This document shows, in pieces, positions 7,094-15,961 of a stretch of DNA of 64,000 nt. A program made the translations under genes and the position numbers. The stretch is from Ancylobacter tetraedralis (GTDB lineage: Bacteria > Pseudomonadota > Alphaproteobacteria > Rhizobiales > Xanthobacteraceae), in NCBI RefSeq assembly GCF_014195655.1, contig NZ_JACICD010000003.1, forward strand, positions 484,155 through 548,154, read 5' to 3'. The notes beneath the pieces are model-generated. The model ran no database searches and was not told the origin of the DNA. It was given only the letters and a program-made list of their open reading frames with translations. The first letter of the stretch is position 1, and each line of letters starts with the position of its first letter.

Positions 7094-8778
7094 CAGGTTT
7101 TGCCGACCGGCCGCCGTGTGTCGAAGGCGCTGGCCGCCTCCTCCAGATCCTCGAACACCATATCCGCGCCGATGCGGCCCAGCACGCCGGCGCGTTCCAG
7201 CAACTGGCGCGGCGCGTGATTGAGTTCGGCCAGACCGAAGGCGACGCCGCGCTCGGCCGCCTTCGCCCACACGTCGCCCAGCATTGCCGCCGCCGTCGAA
7301 TCGAGTTGCACCACCGCGCTCGCATCCAGCACCAGCCAGCGTGCATCGGCGGGCAGTTCGCCGATCAGCTGCTCCAGCCGCTCGCGGACATAATCGACAT
7401 TGAAGAACAGCAGGCTCCCCTGGATGAGGCAGAGCGTGAGCCCCGGCACCGGCCGCGCCTCGGGAAAACGATGCAGCTTGTAGAAGCCGGAACGGCCGGG
7501 CAGCCGCCCGAGCAGCGCGTCGCGCGGGCGCATTTCCTTCAAGAGCACATAGAGCAACGTGGCCGAGACGGCGACGATGACGCCATTCAGAACGCCCAGG
7601 CTGACCGCGCCCCACATGCCGATGAGCGCGAACGCAAATTCCATGCGGCTGATATGCCAGAGATCGCGCAGGCTCTTGAGGTCGATCAACCCTATGGACG
7701 CCGCGACGAGGATCGCCCCCAGCGCGGGCGCCGGCAGCAGGCTGAGCGCATCGTTGAGGAAGACCAGCAGGCTGGCCAGCGCCAGCGCCGCCACGACGCC
7801 CGCCAGCTGGCTGCGTCCACCGACCGACAGGTTCACGGCGGTGCGCGAATCCGACACCGTCACCGGAAAGCCGCTGAACACGCCGGTGGCGAGATTGGCG
7901 CCGCCGAGGCCGCGCAGTTCCTCATTGGCATCCACGACGAAGCCCCCGCGCGCGCCGAAGCTGCGCGCGGCCACCAGCCCGGAACTGAAGCTCACCAGCC
8001 ACAACGCGCCCGCGCCCAGCAGCAATTGCTGCAACGGCACGGCAGCGGGCACGGGGATGGAGAAGGCCGGCAGGGATTGCGGCAGGCTACCCACGACCTT
8101 GATCCCGAGCCCGGCGAAATCGAACAGGGCCGACGCCGCGATCGCCACCGACACCACGACGAGCGGCCCCGGAATGGGTGATTTCAGGCGCTCCAGCAGC
8201 AAGGTCAGCGCCAGCAGCGCACCACCCAGCGCGACGGAGGGCCAATGCACATCGCCGGCCTTGCCGACCAGTTCGAGAATCGGCGCGACGAGCCCATCGG
8301 ACGCAATGGCGAGCCCGGTGAAGCGGCCGATCTGCCCGACCATGATGGAGATGGAAATGCCGCTGATGAAGCCGATGAGGATCGGCCGCGAGAGGAATGC
8401 GGCGATTTCGCCGAGTCGCAGCCGGCCGGCGATGAGGCACATCCCCCCGACGCACAGGGCGAGCAGCGCGGAGGTCGCGACCCGGTCCATGCCGGGATCC
8501 TGCGCGGCGATGGCGGCCAGCACGGCGGCCAGCAGGGTCATGGTCGCCGCATCCGGGCCCACCACCAGCCGGTGCGAGGGCCCCAGCAGGGCGTAGCCGA
8601 GCAGCGAGAAGATGCTGGAATAGACGCCCACTTCCGGCGGCAGGCCGGCAATGGCGGGGTAGGCGACCGCGCTGGGAATGGCGACCGCGGCAATGGCAAG
8701 CCCGGCCATCGCGTCCCGCCCGGCCCAGTTCATGCGGAAGCCGGCGAAACCCTTGAAGAATGGCAAGGCCAGCTTCAT
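7093..8778 (-). CDS. SulP family anion transporter with STAS domain
   Basis: The 561-residue protein starts at 8778 with AGGAG about eight bases upstream; a longer frame exists but lacks this support. The N-terminal two thirds form the SulP membrane domain. It includes the AGLAIAAVAIPSAVAYPAIAGL signature and a later FPVTVSDSRTAVN-type segment. A cytoplasmic STAS domain follows (residues ~430-550; LDASAVVQLDSTAAAMLGDV carries the conserved DxS/T loop). Members import sulfate, bicarbonate or dicarboxylates by proton or sodium symport; the substrate cannot be told from sequence. It stands alone beside the element's attachment site. Confidence 0.93.
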   Translation of the reverse strand: MKLALPFFKGFAGFRMNWAGRDAMAGLAIAAVAIPSAVAYPAIAGLPPEVGVYSSIFSLLGYALLGPSHRLVVGPDAATMTLLAAVLAAIAAQDPGMDRVATSALLALCVGGMCLIAGRLRLGEIAAFLSRPILIGFISGISISIMVGQIGRFTGLAIASDGLVAPILELVGKAGDVHWPSVALGGALLALTLLLERLKSPIPGPLVVVSVAIAASALFDFAGLGIKVVGSLPQSLPAFSIPVPAAVPLQQLLLGAGALWLVSFSSGLVAARSFGARGGFVVDANEELRGLGGANLATGVFSGFPVTVSDSRTAVNLSVGGRSQLAGVVAALALASLLVFLNDALSLLPAPALGAILVAASIGLIDLKSLRDLWHISRMEFAFALIGMWGAVSLGVLNGVIVAVSATLLYVLLKEMRPRDALLGRLPGRSGFYKLHRFPEARPVPGLTLCLIQGSLLFFNVDYVRERLEQLIGELPADARWLVLDASAVVQLDSTAAAMLGDVWAKAAERGVAFGLAELNHAPRQLLERAGVLGRIGADMVFEDLEEAASAFDTRRPVGKT

Positions 8779-8966
8779 CGGACCACTCCTGCGCGAGGCC
8801 GGCCGTACGGCGTCAATTCTTGCGACGTCATCTTTCGCGTCATTACTGATGAACGTAGATACGCTCGGCGGCAATGTTCGCATTGAGCCGGCTCAACCGC
8901 GCCGCTGGCGCCCGGGCGGCCTCGGCCTGACCCGCGCGGGCCAGACCGCCCTGCCCCGTCGCGCGG

Positions 8967-9359
8967 TCAGTCCGCCCCCTCCGGCTCCTCATAGAGTTCC
9001 AGCGGCAGCCCATCGGGATCGGCGAAGAAGGTGAAGCGCCGCTCGGTGTAGGGATCGAGGCGTATCGGCTCGACGACAACGCCAAGCCGCGTGAGCCGCT
9101 CCACCTCCGCCGCGAGATCGGATACCGCGAAGGCGAGATGGCGCAGCCCGCACGCCTCCGGCCGGCTCGGCCGCGGCGGTGGATCGGGAAAGGAAAACAG
9201 TTCGATCCGCGCATTGCCGGCGTCGAGGTCGCATTTCCACGACGAGCGCGCCGCCCGCCAGGCCTCGTGCAGCACGGCAAAGCCCAGCACCTCCACATAG
9301 AAGCGCTTCGAGCGTTCATAGTCGGAGCAGATGATCGCTATGTGATGGACGCCGCGCAT
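8967..9359 (-). CDS. VOC (glyoxalase-like) family protein, YaeR/SMU1112c type
   Basis: Starting at MRGVHHIAIICSDYERSKRF, the 130-residue product is a two-repeat VOC fold. The blocks ELFSFPDPPPRPSRPEACG, LRHLAFAVSDL and FFADPDGLPLELYEEP match the YaeR-type subgroup closely. Metal-binding His and Glu of the fold are present (VHHIAI, ELFSF, RHLAF, LELYE). The physiological substrate of this subgroup is not established. An upstream in-frame ATG at 9389 exists, but family members begin near the HHIAI strand. It is a single gene between SulP and LysR genes. Confidence 0.86.
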   Translation of the reverse strand: MRGVHHIAIICSDYERSKRFYVEVLGFAVLHEAWRAARSSWKCDLDAGNARIELFSFPDPPPRPSRPEACGLRHLAFAVSDLAAEVERLTRLGVVVEPIRLDPYTERRFTFFADPDGLPLELYEEPEGAD

Positions 9360-9418
9360 GGGGGCGAGGCTAGCGCGACCGGGTGCCATCGCGCCAGCCC
9401 GGATGCGGCGGGCCTCGA

Positions 9419-10321
9419 TCAGCCGGTCACTCGTGCGCGGACGGCGCGGGCGGCCTTGGCGAAGTTCAGTGCCAGTTGCGGCGGGCGGTCCTTGCGATAG
9501 GCCACGACCAGCCCAACGCGCGGCTCGGGCGCACGGACCGTCCGAAACGCTACGCCCGGCACGTTGAGCTGCCCGAGCGAGGCGGGCACCAGCGACACGC
9601 CGAACTCGGCGGCGACCAGTGACAGGATGGAGGCGATCTGCGGGGCCGGCTGGCCGAGCCTTGGCTCGAAGCCGACCGCGCGGCAGGCGGCGAGTGCGGC
9701 ATCATGCAGGCTGGTGCCGACCGAGCGCGGTGTAAGGATGAGCGGATCCTCCTTCAGCCTCGTGAGGTCCAGCGGCTCCGCCCCCCGGGCCTCGGGATGG
9801 CCGGCCGGCAGCGCCGCCACCAGCGGCTCCTCCATGAGGCTCTCCTCGCGCAGGTCCTGCGGGTCCGATTCGGCGGGGCGCAGAATGGCGACATCCAGCC
9901 GCCCTTCCACCAGGCTGGAGAGCAGCACGAAGGAACTGGCCTCCTCGATCCTGAGCTCGACATCGGGATAGGCGCGGCGGAACGCGCGGATCGCCGCCGG
10001 CACCAGCGGGTTGAACGCGGCGGTGCCGGTGAGGCCGACGCCGAGTTGGCCGGTTTCGCCGCTGGCCGCACGCCGCGCGGATCGGATCGCGACCGTGGCC
10101 TGATCGGGCATCGTCGCCACGCCCGCGCGAAACGCCCGGCCAGCCTCGGTCAGCTCGGCCCCGTGCGCCACCCGATGGAACAGCTGCGCGCCGACTTCCC
10201 TCTCCAGATCCTTGATCTGCGAACTGAGCGGCGGCTGGCCGATGCCGAGGCGCGCCGCCGCCCGGGTGAAATTGCCTTCCTCGGCCACGGCCAGGAAATA
10301 GCGGATGTGGCGCAGCTCCAT
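9419..10321 (-). CDS. LysR-type transcriptional regulator
   Basis: The start at 10321 gives MELRHIRYFLAVAEEGNFTRAA, the standard LysR N-terminus; the wHTH runs to about residue 65 (IGQPPLSSQIKDLEREVG). A two-lobed effector domain follows (residues ~90-295). It is divergent from the MFS exporter at 10428, the common arrangement in which the LysR protein controls the neighbouring transporter and itself from the shared intergenic region. A 14-bp inverted repeat sits in that region. The effector is unknown. Confidence 0.93.
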   Translation of the reverse strand: MELRHIRYFLAVAEEGNFTRAAARLGIGQPPLSSQIKDLEREVGAQLFHRVAHGAELTEAGRAFRAGVATMPDQATVAIRSARRAASGETGQLGVGLTGTAAFNPLVPAAIRAFRRAYPDVELRIEEASSFVLLSSLVEGRLDVAILRPAESDPQDLREESLMEEPLVAALPAGHPEARGAEPLDLTRLKEDPLILTPRSVGTSLHDAALAACRAVGFEPRLGQPAPQIASILSLVAAEFGVSLVPASLGQLNVPGVAFRTVRAPEPRVGLVVAYRKDRPPQLALNFAKAARAVRARVTG

Positions 10322-10349
10322 GACCATACCCATCCCATACCTTTTGCAG

Positions 10350-10363
10350 ATGACAAACGTCAT
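10350..10363. promoter_or_regulatory. Candidate LysR operator, ATGAC-N4-GTCAT
   Basis: A perfect 5-bp inverted repeat with a 4-bp centre lies in the 106-bp region between the divergent lysR and MFS genes. LysR regulators bind interrupted dyads in just this location. The link is inferred. Confidence 0.45.
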
Positions 10364-10427
10364 TTCCATATATTGGACGGATGCCGGCGGCGTGGCTATC
10401 TCCCTGTCGAAACAGGAATGGCCTCCG

Positions 10428-11825
10428 ATGTGCCCACCCGCGATAGCTGCCGAGACGACCGCCCCGACCTCCCTCGCCCCCTCATCCCCGACGATTGCGC
10501 TCGACGCCTCGATCGACACGTCCCGCCCCGGCTTCGCGGCGGGTGCGTCTGCTGGCTGGATCCGCAGCGGTACGGTTGCCTATCGCCGTGCCGGGCTCGC
10601 GCTGTTCCTCGCCGGATTCGCGAGCTTCTCCCTGATCTATTGCGTGCAGCCGCTGCTGCCGGCCTTCGCGCACAGTTTCGCGCTCAGCCCGGCGGAGAGT
10701 TCGCTGGCGCTGTCGCTGACCACCGGGCTGCTGGCCCTTTCCATCGTGCTGGCCGGGGCTTTCTCGCAGATGCTGGGCCGGCGCGGGCTGATGTTCGGCT
10801 CCATGCTGCTGGCGGCGCTGCTCAATCTCGCCGCCGCGCTGGCGCCGAGCTGGCACGGGCTGCTGGCGGCGCGCGCGCTGGAAGGCTTCGTGCTCGGCGG
10901 CGTGCCGGCGGTGGCCATGGCCTATCTCGCCGAGGAGATCGAGCCCAGCCATCTCGGCAAGGCGATGGGGCTCTATATCGGCGGCACCGCTTTCGGCGCG
11001 ATGATCGGCCGGGTCGGCATGGGGCTGATGACCGAGTTCGCCTCCTGGCGCGCGGCACTCGGGGTGCTGGGCGTGCTGTGCATCCTCTCGGCTGTCGGCT
11101 TCCTGCTGCTGCTGCCGCGCTCACGCCATTTCGTGCCGCAGCGCGATCTCAGCCTGAGCTTTCACCTCTCCGCCTGGGCCGGGCACCTGCGCAATCGGGC
11201 GCTGCTGCGGCTTTATGGAATCGGCTTCCTGCTGACGAGCATCTTCGTCACGCTGTTCAACTATTCCACCTTCCGGCTCTCCGGCGCACCCTACCATCTC
11301 AGCCAGACGCAGGTGAGCATGCTGTTCCTGGCCTTCGGCTTCGGCATCGTCTCGTCATCGCTGGCGGGCAGCCTGGCCGATCGCTTCGGCCGTCGGCCGC
11401 TTGTGGTGGCCGGCTTCCTGATCATGCTCGCCGGCGTGCTGCTGACCATGGCATCGCCGCTTGTCGCCATCGCCGGCGGCGTTGCGCTGGTGGCCACCGG
11501 CTTCTTCATCGGCCATTCGGTGACGAGCAGTTCCGTCGGGCGGCTCGCCGGCCTGTCAAAGGGCCATGCCGCCTCGCTCTACCTGTTGTTCTACTATATC
11601 GGCTCAAGCGTCACCGGCTCCATCGGCGGCTGGTTCTGGGAGCATGGCGGCTGGGTTTCCATTGCCGCCCTCACCGGTGCGCTGGCGCTGGCCGGCGCGG
11701 GGCTGGCGCTCGGCCTGCCAGCACTGGCCGAGTCTGGCAGCCCCAAAGCTTACAACCCCAAATCTTCCAGCCCCAAGTCTTCCAGCCCCAAGTCGTGCCG
11801 GCCCGACGCGCGCGGCAGCATGTGA
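10428..11825 (+). CDS. MFS transporter, YnfM-like exporter family
   Basis: The 465-residue protein has 12 predicted membrane segments from about residue 50 on, with the MFS loop motif SFSQMLGRRG between segments 2 and 3 and a second LADRFGRRPL in the middle. The order and length fit the YnfM/arabinose-efflux-like group. The start at ATG 10428 is preceded by AGGAA. A distinctive C-terminal tail carries Ser-Pro-Lys repeats. It is divergent from the LysR gene and likely controlled by it. The exported compound is unknown. Confidence 0.9.
   Translation: MCPPAIAAETTAPTSLAPSSPTIALDASIDTSRPGFAAGASAGWIRSGTVAYRRAGLALFLAGFASFSLIYCVQPLLPAFAHSFALSPAESSLALSLTTGLLALSIVLAGAFSQMLGRRGLMFGSMLLAALLNLAAALAPSWHGLLAARALEGFVLGGVPAVAMAYLAEEIEPSHLGKAMGLYIGGTAFGAMIGRVGMGLMTEFASWRAALGVLGVLCILSAVGFLLLLPRSRHFVPQRDLSLSFHLSAWAGHLRNRALLRLYGIGFLLTSIFVTLFNYSTFRLSGAPYHLSQTQVSMLFLAFGFGIVSSSLAGSLADRFGRRPLVVAGFLIMLAGVLLTMASPLVAIAGGVALVATGFFIGHSVTSSSVGRLAGLSKGHAASLYLLFYYIGSSVTGSIGGWFWEHGGWVSIAALTGALALAGAGLALGLPALAESGSPKAYNPKSSSPKSSSPKSCRPDARGSM
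11733..11792. repeat. 15-bp tandem repeats encoding an [S/A]xxPK tail
   Basis: Four 15-bp units at the 3' end of the MFS gene encode SGSPK, AYNPK, SSSPK and SSSPK. The last two units are identical. This basic repeat tail follows the last membrane helix and would be cytoplasmic. Confidence 0.82.
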
Positions 11826-11942
11826 GGCTCTCCGCGAACCTCACGGCCGCGCGCTGGCCGGGAGCTTGCGATTGTCCCGATCCCGCGCTTTTGAGGCGCG
11901 CCGGCGCTTCCACCGAGGCGGAAATCGCGGCAAAACGCGTGC

Positions 11943-12500
11943 ATGGATATTTTTCACTGGGTCGCCGTTGTTCTGTCGACCATGCTGGGCCTCGGCATCG
12001 CCCGGCTTCTCTCGGGCTTCGTCATCGCCTTCAAGTCGCGCCATCGCGGCGGCATTGACTGGCTGCCGCTATCGGTAGCCGGCATCGTACTGGGAGAAAT
12101 CCTGCAGTTCTGGTGGGCGCTGGCCGAACTCGCCACGCGGCCCGGCTGGAGCCTGGGCGATTTCAGTTTCCTGGTGCTGCTGGTGATGCTGCTGTTTCTC
12201 GCCGCGGCGCTCATCGTGCCTACCGACACCGATGTGACCAACCCGTCCGAGGCCTTCGCCCGGGATGGTCGCTGGGCGCTGCTGCTGCTCGCGCTCTATC
12301 ACGGGGTCGCCATCGCCGCGAACGGGTGGTTCTGGAACAGCCCGTTGCGCTCCGTGGGAACGCTGCTGGTGGCATCGCTGGCGGTAACGAGCGCCGCGGG
12401 CGCCCTCATCCCCGGCCGAGCGGCGCAGTCGGCCGTCGTCATTGTCTATTGCGTGCTGGCCGTGACGGGCGTGATCATCCTCTCGCCCATCCGCTACTAG
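11943..12500 (+). CDS. Integral membrane protein of unknown function (185 aa)
   Basis: The protein begins MDIFHWVAVVLSTMLGLGI and has about six hydrophobic segments. A short loop with PTDTDVTNPSEAF lies near the middle. No transporter motif or catalytic residue is evident. It follows the MFS gene by about 120 bases in the same orientation and may be co-transcribed. Similar small membrane proteins of unknown function are widespread in Hyphomicrobiales, but I cannot name a family. Confidence 0.75.
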   Translation: MDIFHWVAVVLSTMLGLGIARLLSGFVIAFKSRHRGGIDWLPLSVAGIVLGEILQFWWALAELATRPGWSLGDFSFLVLLVMLLFLAAALIVPTDTDVTNPSEAFARDGRWALLLLALYHGVAIAANGWFWNSPLRSVGTLLVASLAVTSAAGALIPGRAAQSAVVIVYCVLAVTGVIILSPIRY

Positions 12501-12571
12501 AGCACTTTCCGCGTGATCAGTTGGAGCATTTCAAGACGCGAAAGTCGATCACCTCTCGCGGGAAACGCTCT
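12499..12571. repeat. Imperfect intergenic inverted repeat
   Basis: AGAGCACTTTCCGCGTGATC at the left end and the complement of the right end (agagcgtttcccgcgaga...gatc) match with few differences, giving ~20-25 bp arms around a ~30 bp loop. This is the form of the dispersed intergenic palindromes of Hyphomicrobiales. It begins inside the stop codon of the membrane protein gene, so it may also end transcription. Confidence 0.55.
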
Positions 12572-12647
12572 GACCCGAGGCGTCGGCGCGCGCGACGGCG
12601 GGATCGCCGGGAGGAGCGCCATCAGGCGGAGCGGCGCCGCACCGGAC

Positions 12648-12671
12648 AAAAGGGCCGCGCGCGGCGGCCCT
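12648..12671 (-). terminator. Rho-independent terminator of the fasciclin gene
   Basis: On the minus strand a GC-rich hairpin (agggccg / cggccct arms) is followed by TTTTG, starting 23 bases after the fasciclin stop. Confidence 0.75.
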
Positions 12672-12693
12672 CTGTCGACAGGATTGCGGAGTT

Positions 12694-13272
12694 TCAGGAT
12701 TTCGGCATCAGCACGGCGTTGATGACATGCACCACCCCGTTGGACTGGAGCACGTCCGGCGTCTCGATGGTGGCGGTGTGGCCGGCCTGATCGACCACCA
12801 CCCATTTGCCCATCTTCTCCTCGACAGTGAGCGTCTGCCCCTCCACCGTCTTGAGCGTGGCCTTCCCGCCGTGCTTCATCGCGTCCGCCTTGAGGTCGGC
12901 GGCCGTCAGCCGTCCGGGCACGACGTGATAGGTGAGGATCGCCGTGAGCTGCGGCTTCATCTCGGGCTGGACGAGCTTGTCCACCGTGCCGGGAGGCAGC
13001 TTGGCGAAGGCGGCATCGGTGGGCGCGAACACCGTGAAGGGCCCCTTCCCGTTCAAGGTATCGACAAGGCCGGCGGCCTTGAGCGCCGCCACCAGAGTCT
13101 TGAGATTGCTGGCCTTGGCGGCATTCTCGGGGATCTTCGCGTCCGACATCATCGACGCGCCACCGACCATCACGGTGGTCGCGGCCAAGGCCGGGACAGC
13201 GATGACCGGTGCGGCGATGATCAGGCCGGACATGATGGCCGTCAGGGCGAGGTTCGTCAGCTTGAGCGTCAT
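12694..13272 (-). CDS. Fasciclin (FAS1) domain protein, exported
   Basis: The 192-residue protein carries a signal peptide (residues 1-~31, ending PALAA) and one FAS1 domain. The H1 block is GPFTVFAPTDAAFAKLP, the LTYHVVPGRLTAADL block follows, and the H2-like end is NGVVHVINAVLMP. FAS1 domains mediate adhesion at the cell surface or in the periplasm; single-domain exported forms are common in alphaproteobacteria. The gene has an AGGAG-type site upstream (13274-13280 region) and its own terminator, so it is monocistronic. Confidence 0.93.
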   Translation of the reverse strand: MTLKLTNLALTAIMSGLIIAAPVIAVPALAATTVMVGGASMMSDAKIPENAAKASNLKTLVAALKAAGLVDTLNGKGPFTVFAPTDAAFAKLPPGTVDKLVQPEMKPQLTAILTYHVVPGRLTAADLKADAMKHGGKATLKTVEGQTLTVEEKMGKWVVVDQAGHTATIETPDVLQSNGVVHVINAVLMPKS

Positions 13273-13674
13273 GGGACGTCTCCTGTGAAGACCATGCGTT
13301 CTGCAGGGTCGTCAGCTCTACGAACCCCGCGCGCCGGAGGCTCAGTCGATCAGGCGTTCGTGATGCGGGTCGGGTGAAAGCGGCGCGATTGGCAAAGAAG
13401 AGCCGGGCCGATCCGCCGCGGCGTCGGGAGGCGTCGCAGGTGCATCCCTTGGGCAGGGCAGATAGCGGGGGGCACGGTGGCGAAGCAGGTTGCACCGCAG
13501 CGGCCGGCAGTCGCTATGCCCGGAAAGGGCAATCGAAAGATGGGAGGCGAGCCCGACGACGTCATCGCGGAGAATGGCCGCACGCGCGGCTCAGACGCGC
13601 GCATTGCAAGCGATCATCTTCGGGCGACAGGCGCCATAAACCGCGCCGCGGGCGGGGCGCCGGAAAGGCAAGGA
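13273..13674. other. Intergenic stretch without a supported gene
   Basis: This holds the upstream region of the fasciclin gene (ribosome site just right of 13272). Open frames here have no family resemblance and no ribosome sites. I see no repeat or RNA gene. Confidence 0.6.
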
Positions 13675-13899
13675 TCAGCCGCGGGCTTTGCCACGGGTCG
13701 GGCTGGATGCGGCGCGCTCGGCTGTCGCGTCGCTGGCTTCCTTGGCGAGGCGAGCCTCGCGCAGGCGGGCCGTCTTCGCATCGCGACGGACCGTTTCCTG
13801 CTCGACCATTCCCATCGCGACGCGCGAAATGGAATCGGCCTTGGTTTCGGACGGTGTCGGCCGCGGCTTGAACGGATTGTTCTCGATCTTCTTCGCCAT
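13675..13899 (-). CDS. Small hypothetical protein (74 aa), MAKKIENNPF type
   Basis: The product begins MAKKIENNPFKPRP and is highly charged, with a long helical middle (MVEQETVRRDAKTARLREAR) and a basic, Ser/Ala-rich tail. Similar short basic proteins occur in Hyphomicrobiales as uncharacterised genes. The GGAG before the ATG is rather close (about 3 bases). An upstream in-frame ATG at 13917 falls inside the csp terminator and is less likely. It lies downstream of a cold-shock gene but is separated by that terminator. Confidence 0.62.
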   Translation of the reverse strand: MAKKIENNPFKPRPTPSETKADSISRVAMGMVEQETVRRDAKTARLREARLAKEASDATAERAASSPTRGKARG

Positions 13900-13918
13900 C
13901 GCTCCAATCCCCGACATG

Positions 13919-13944
13919 AAAAAAGGCCGGGTTACCCCGGCCTT
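13919..13944 (-). terminator. Rho-independent terminator after the first cold-shock gene
   Basis: On the minus strand: GGCCGGG arm, short GTAA loop, CCCGGCC arm and a run of six T. It lies about 60 bases after the csp stop and separates it from the small gene at 13675. Confidence 0.82.
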
Positions 13945-14005
13945 CCCAAAACTGCCTCGACGATCGGTGCCAGTACATCCGTGGTCAAGGACCGGAGGCA
14001 ATTCC

Positions 14006-14215
14006 TCACGCGGCCTTGATGTTGCCCGCGGACTGCTTGCCGGTGCGGCGGTCGGACTCGATGTCGAACGACACCTTCTGACCATCGCTGAGGCCAGAGA
14101 GACCAGCACGCTCCACGGCGGAAATGTGGACGAACACGTCCGAACCACCATTGTCAGGCTGAATGAAGCCGTAGCCCTTCTGCCCGTTGAACCACTTCAC
14201 GGTTCCTGTCGTCAT
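14006..14215 (-). CDS. cspA: Cold-shock domain protein, CspA family
   Basis: The 69-residue single-domain protein has both RNA-binding motifs: KGYGFIQP (RNP1) and DVFVHISAV (RNP2). It binds single-stranded nucleic acid and melts RNA structure. It lies downstream of rpsU in the same orientation with a 175-bp gap, an arrangement seen in other alphaproteobacteria. The long gap may hold a temperature-responsive leader, but no cold-box was identified. A strong terminator follows. Confidence 0.95.
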   Translation of the reverse strand: MTTGTVKWFNGQKGYGFIQPDNGGSDVFVHISAVERAGLSGLSDGQKVSFDIESDRRTGKQSAGNIKAA

Positions 14216-14390
14216 GACGATACCTTTTTAATCGACATAGAAATTCAATCATTCACGTTGCCGCGAATGTCACGTAAGCATCGATTTGAGAGGAAGTTCG
14301 CCACGGCGCCGGAGCGCAAACAAAATTCAACGTGCAGATCGATTGGGATACTATACAGCTAATCGCCAGTATTACAAGCCCATAGTTGGC

Positions 14391-14687
14391 CTATTTTGGT
14401 TCGGAGGGCCTCACGGCGGCAGCGCCCGGAGCACCGCGGCCGAGCAGGGGCTTCTTCTTCGGCGCGGCAATGAGACCATCGCGCACGGCCTGCTTGCGGG
14501 CCGCCTTGCGCGCCCGACGAATGGCCTCGGCGTCTTCGCGATTGCGGCGCTCGGAGGGCTTCTCATAGGCACGCCGGGCTTTCATCTCCCGAAAAATACC
14601 TTCACGCTGCATCTTCTTTTTGAGAACGCGCAGCGCCTGGTCGACATTATTATCCCTCACTAAGACCTGCAAAGCATTTCCGATCAT
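14391..14687 (-). CDS. rpsU: 30S ribosomal protein S21
   Basis: The 98-residue protein starts [32 protein letters not shown] in parts typical of alphaproteobacterial S21: [35 protein letters not shown]. It binds the 16S 3' end region in the small subunit and affects initiation. The C-terminal extension is long and basic, as in other members of this order. It is upstream of a csp gene on the same strand. Confidence 0.95.
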   Translation of the reverse strand: MIGNALQVLVRDNNVDQALRVLKKKMQREGIFREMKARRAYEKPSERRNREDAEAIRRARKAARKQAVRDGLIAAPKKKPLLGRGAPGAAAVRPSEPK

Positions 14688-15077
14688 GGGCTTCTCGGCG
14701 AAGCCGTTTCAACCTCGCGGCGATATTGCCGGAAGCTTTCTCAATATGGACCTTTCCGCGCAATATTGAAATGCCGCTCAGGGATCGGCAAGAATTGGCG
14801 TTGGCCGCGCCGGTGCGGGTGCGCGAATTCGATCGTTCCACATCGCGGCAACGCCGGCGGGGACGCGGTTTATTTGGAGCCGCACGCCGATCTCGCGAGT
14901 GTCGCGAAGGATGAACCGGAACGCGCGCGCCGGGCGGATGCACCCGCGCGATACCCGGCCATCCCGATCCTGTCATGCGGCCATTGGCGTTGGCGAAGCC
15001 CGCCCATCTCGGCTAAGCAGGATCGGCCACACGCGATCCTGAGCCGCGCCCTCATCCTGGATGTCGACGGAGTTGGA

Positions 15078-15908
15078 ATGACAGACGCGCAGAACGTGAA
15101 GCAGCGTTTCATCGAGGATTTCGCCGCCCGCCATGGCCTTGGCACCGACGCTGTCGAGACCCTGCTGCGCGCCGTGGCGGCGGGCGGTGGCACCATGGCG
15201 CAGTTCAGCCATCCGGAGCTGGGCGGCATGGGCCAATGGTCGCGCGGCGGCATGATCATGGTTGGCGACATGTTCAACCAGGGCCTCAAATATCGGGTCG
15301 ACACGCTATGCACGGAGATTTCCGATGCGCTGGCGCAAAATCCCGCGCTCGGCGCCGAGCCCGGGCTTTACGGATCGGGCGGCGTCTCCGGCGCGGGAAA
15401 CTGGTGGCCGGCCGAATTCGGCAGCCCGAGCTCCTCGGGCGCGCAGAACGACCTGCGCTACGCGTTCTTTCCCGGATCACGGCGTCTGGTGATCGAGAAG
15501 GCCGGCGCGCAGGCGATCTATGATACCGGCGAGCATATGATTTCCGGCGTGTCGCAGCAGCAGGGCAGCGACCAGTCGCTCCGTTTCTCCAGCCAGTTCG
15601 GCACGGTCTGGCTCTCGGCGCTGCCGCGGATCGACAGCCATTTTCGCGAGAGCGACGCCCGGCACGACAACCTGGAGCAGGAGAGCCGCTGGAACGCCGC
15701 GCCGGCACCGATGGCGGACACGGCGCCTGCGAGCGTGCAGCCCTCCCCACCCGCCATCGCACCCGCCGCGCAGACTGCCCAGCCTGGCGCGCGCGGCAGC
15801 GACGACATCTTCGCGATGCTTGAGCGCCTCGCCGACCTGCGGTCCAAGGGCATTCTGTCCGAGGAGGAATTCGCGACCAAGAAAACCGAGTTGCTCGCGC
15901 GCCTGTAG
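15078..15908 (+). CDS. SHOCT-domain protein
   Basis: The 276-residue protein starts at 15078 with GGAG six bases upstream. Its first ~190 residues include SHPELGGMGQWSRGGMIMVGDMFN and GSGSSSGAQNDLRYAFFP-like segments typical of a conserved uncharacterised domain. A Pro/Ala-rich linker leads to a C-terminal SHOCT motif (DDIFAMLERLADLRSKGILSEEEF). SHOCT domains are short oligomerisation or tethering helices. The function of the main domain is unknown. It is the first of two plus-strand genes with the S4 protein. Confidence 0.85.
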   Translation: MTDAQNVKQRFIEDFAARHGLGTDAVETLLRAVAAGGGTMAQFSHPELGGMGQWSRGGMIMVGDMFNQGLKYRVDTLCTEISDALAQNPALGAEPGLYGSGGVSGAGNWWPAEFGSPSSSGAQNDLRYAFFPGSRRLVIEKAGAQAIYDTGEHMISGVSQQQGSDQSLRFSSQFGTVWLSALPRIDSHFRESDARHDNLEQESRWNAAPAPMADTAPASVQPSPPAIAPAAQTAQPGARGSDDIFAMLERLADLRSKGILSEEEFATKKTELLARL

Positions 15909-15961
15909 ACGGCCCCGCAGATAGACGACCCCGCAGACATCGTCAGGACAGGACACGCGAC

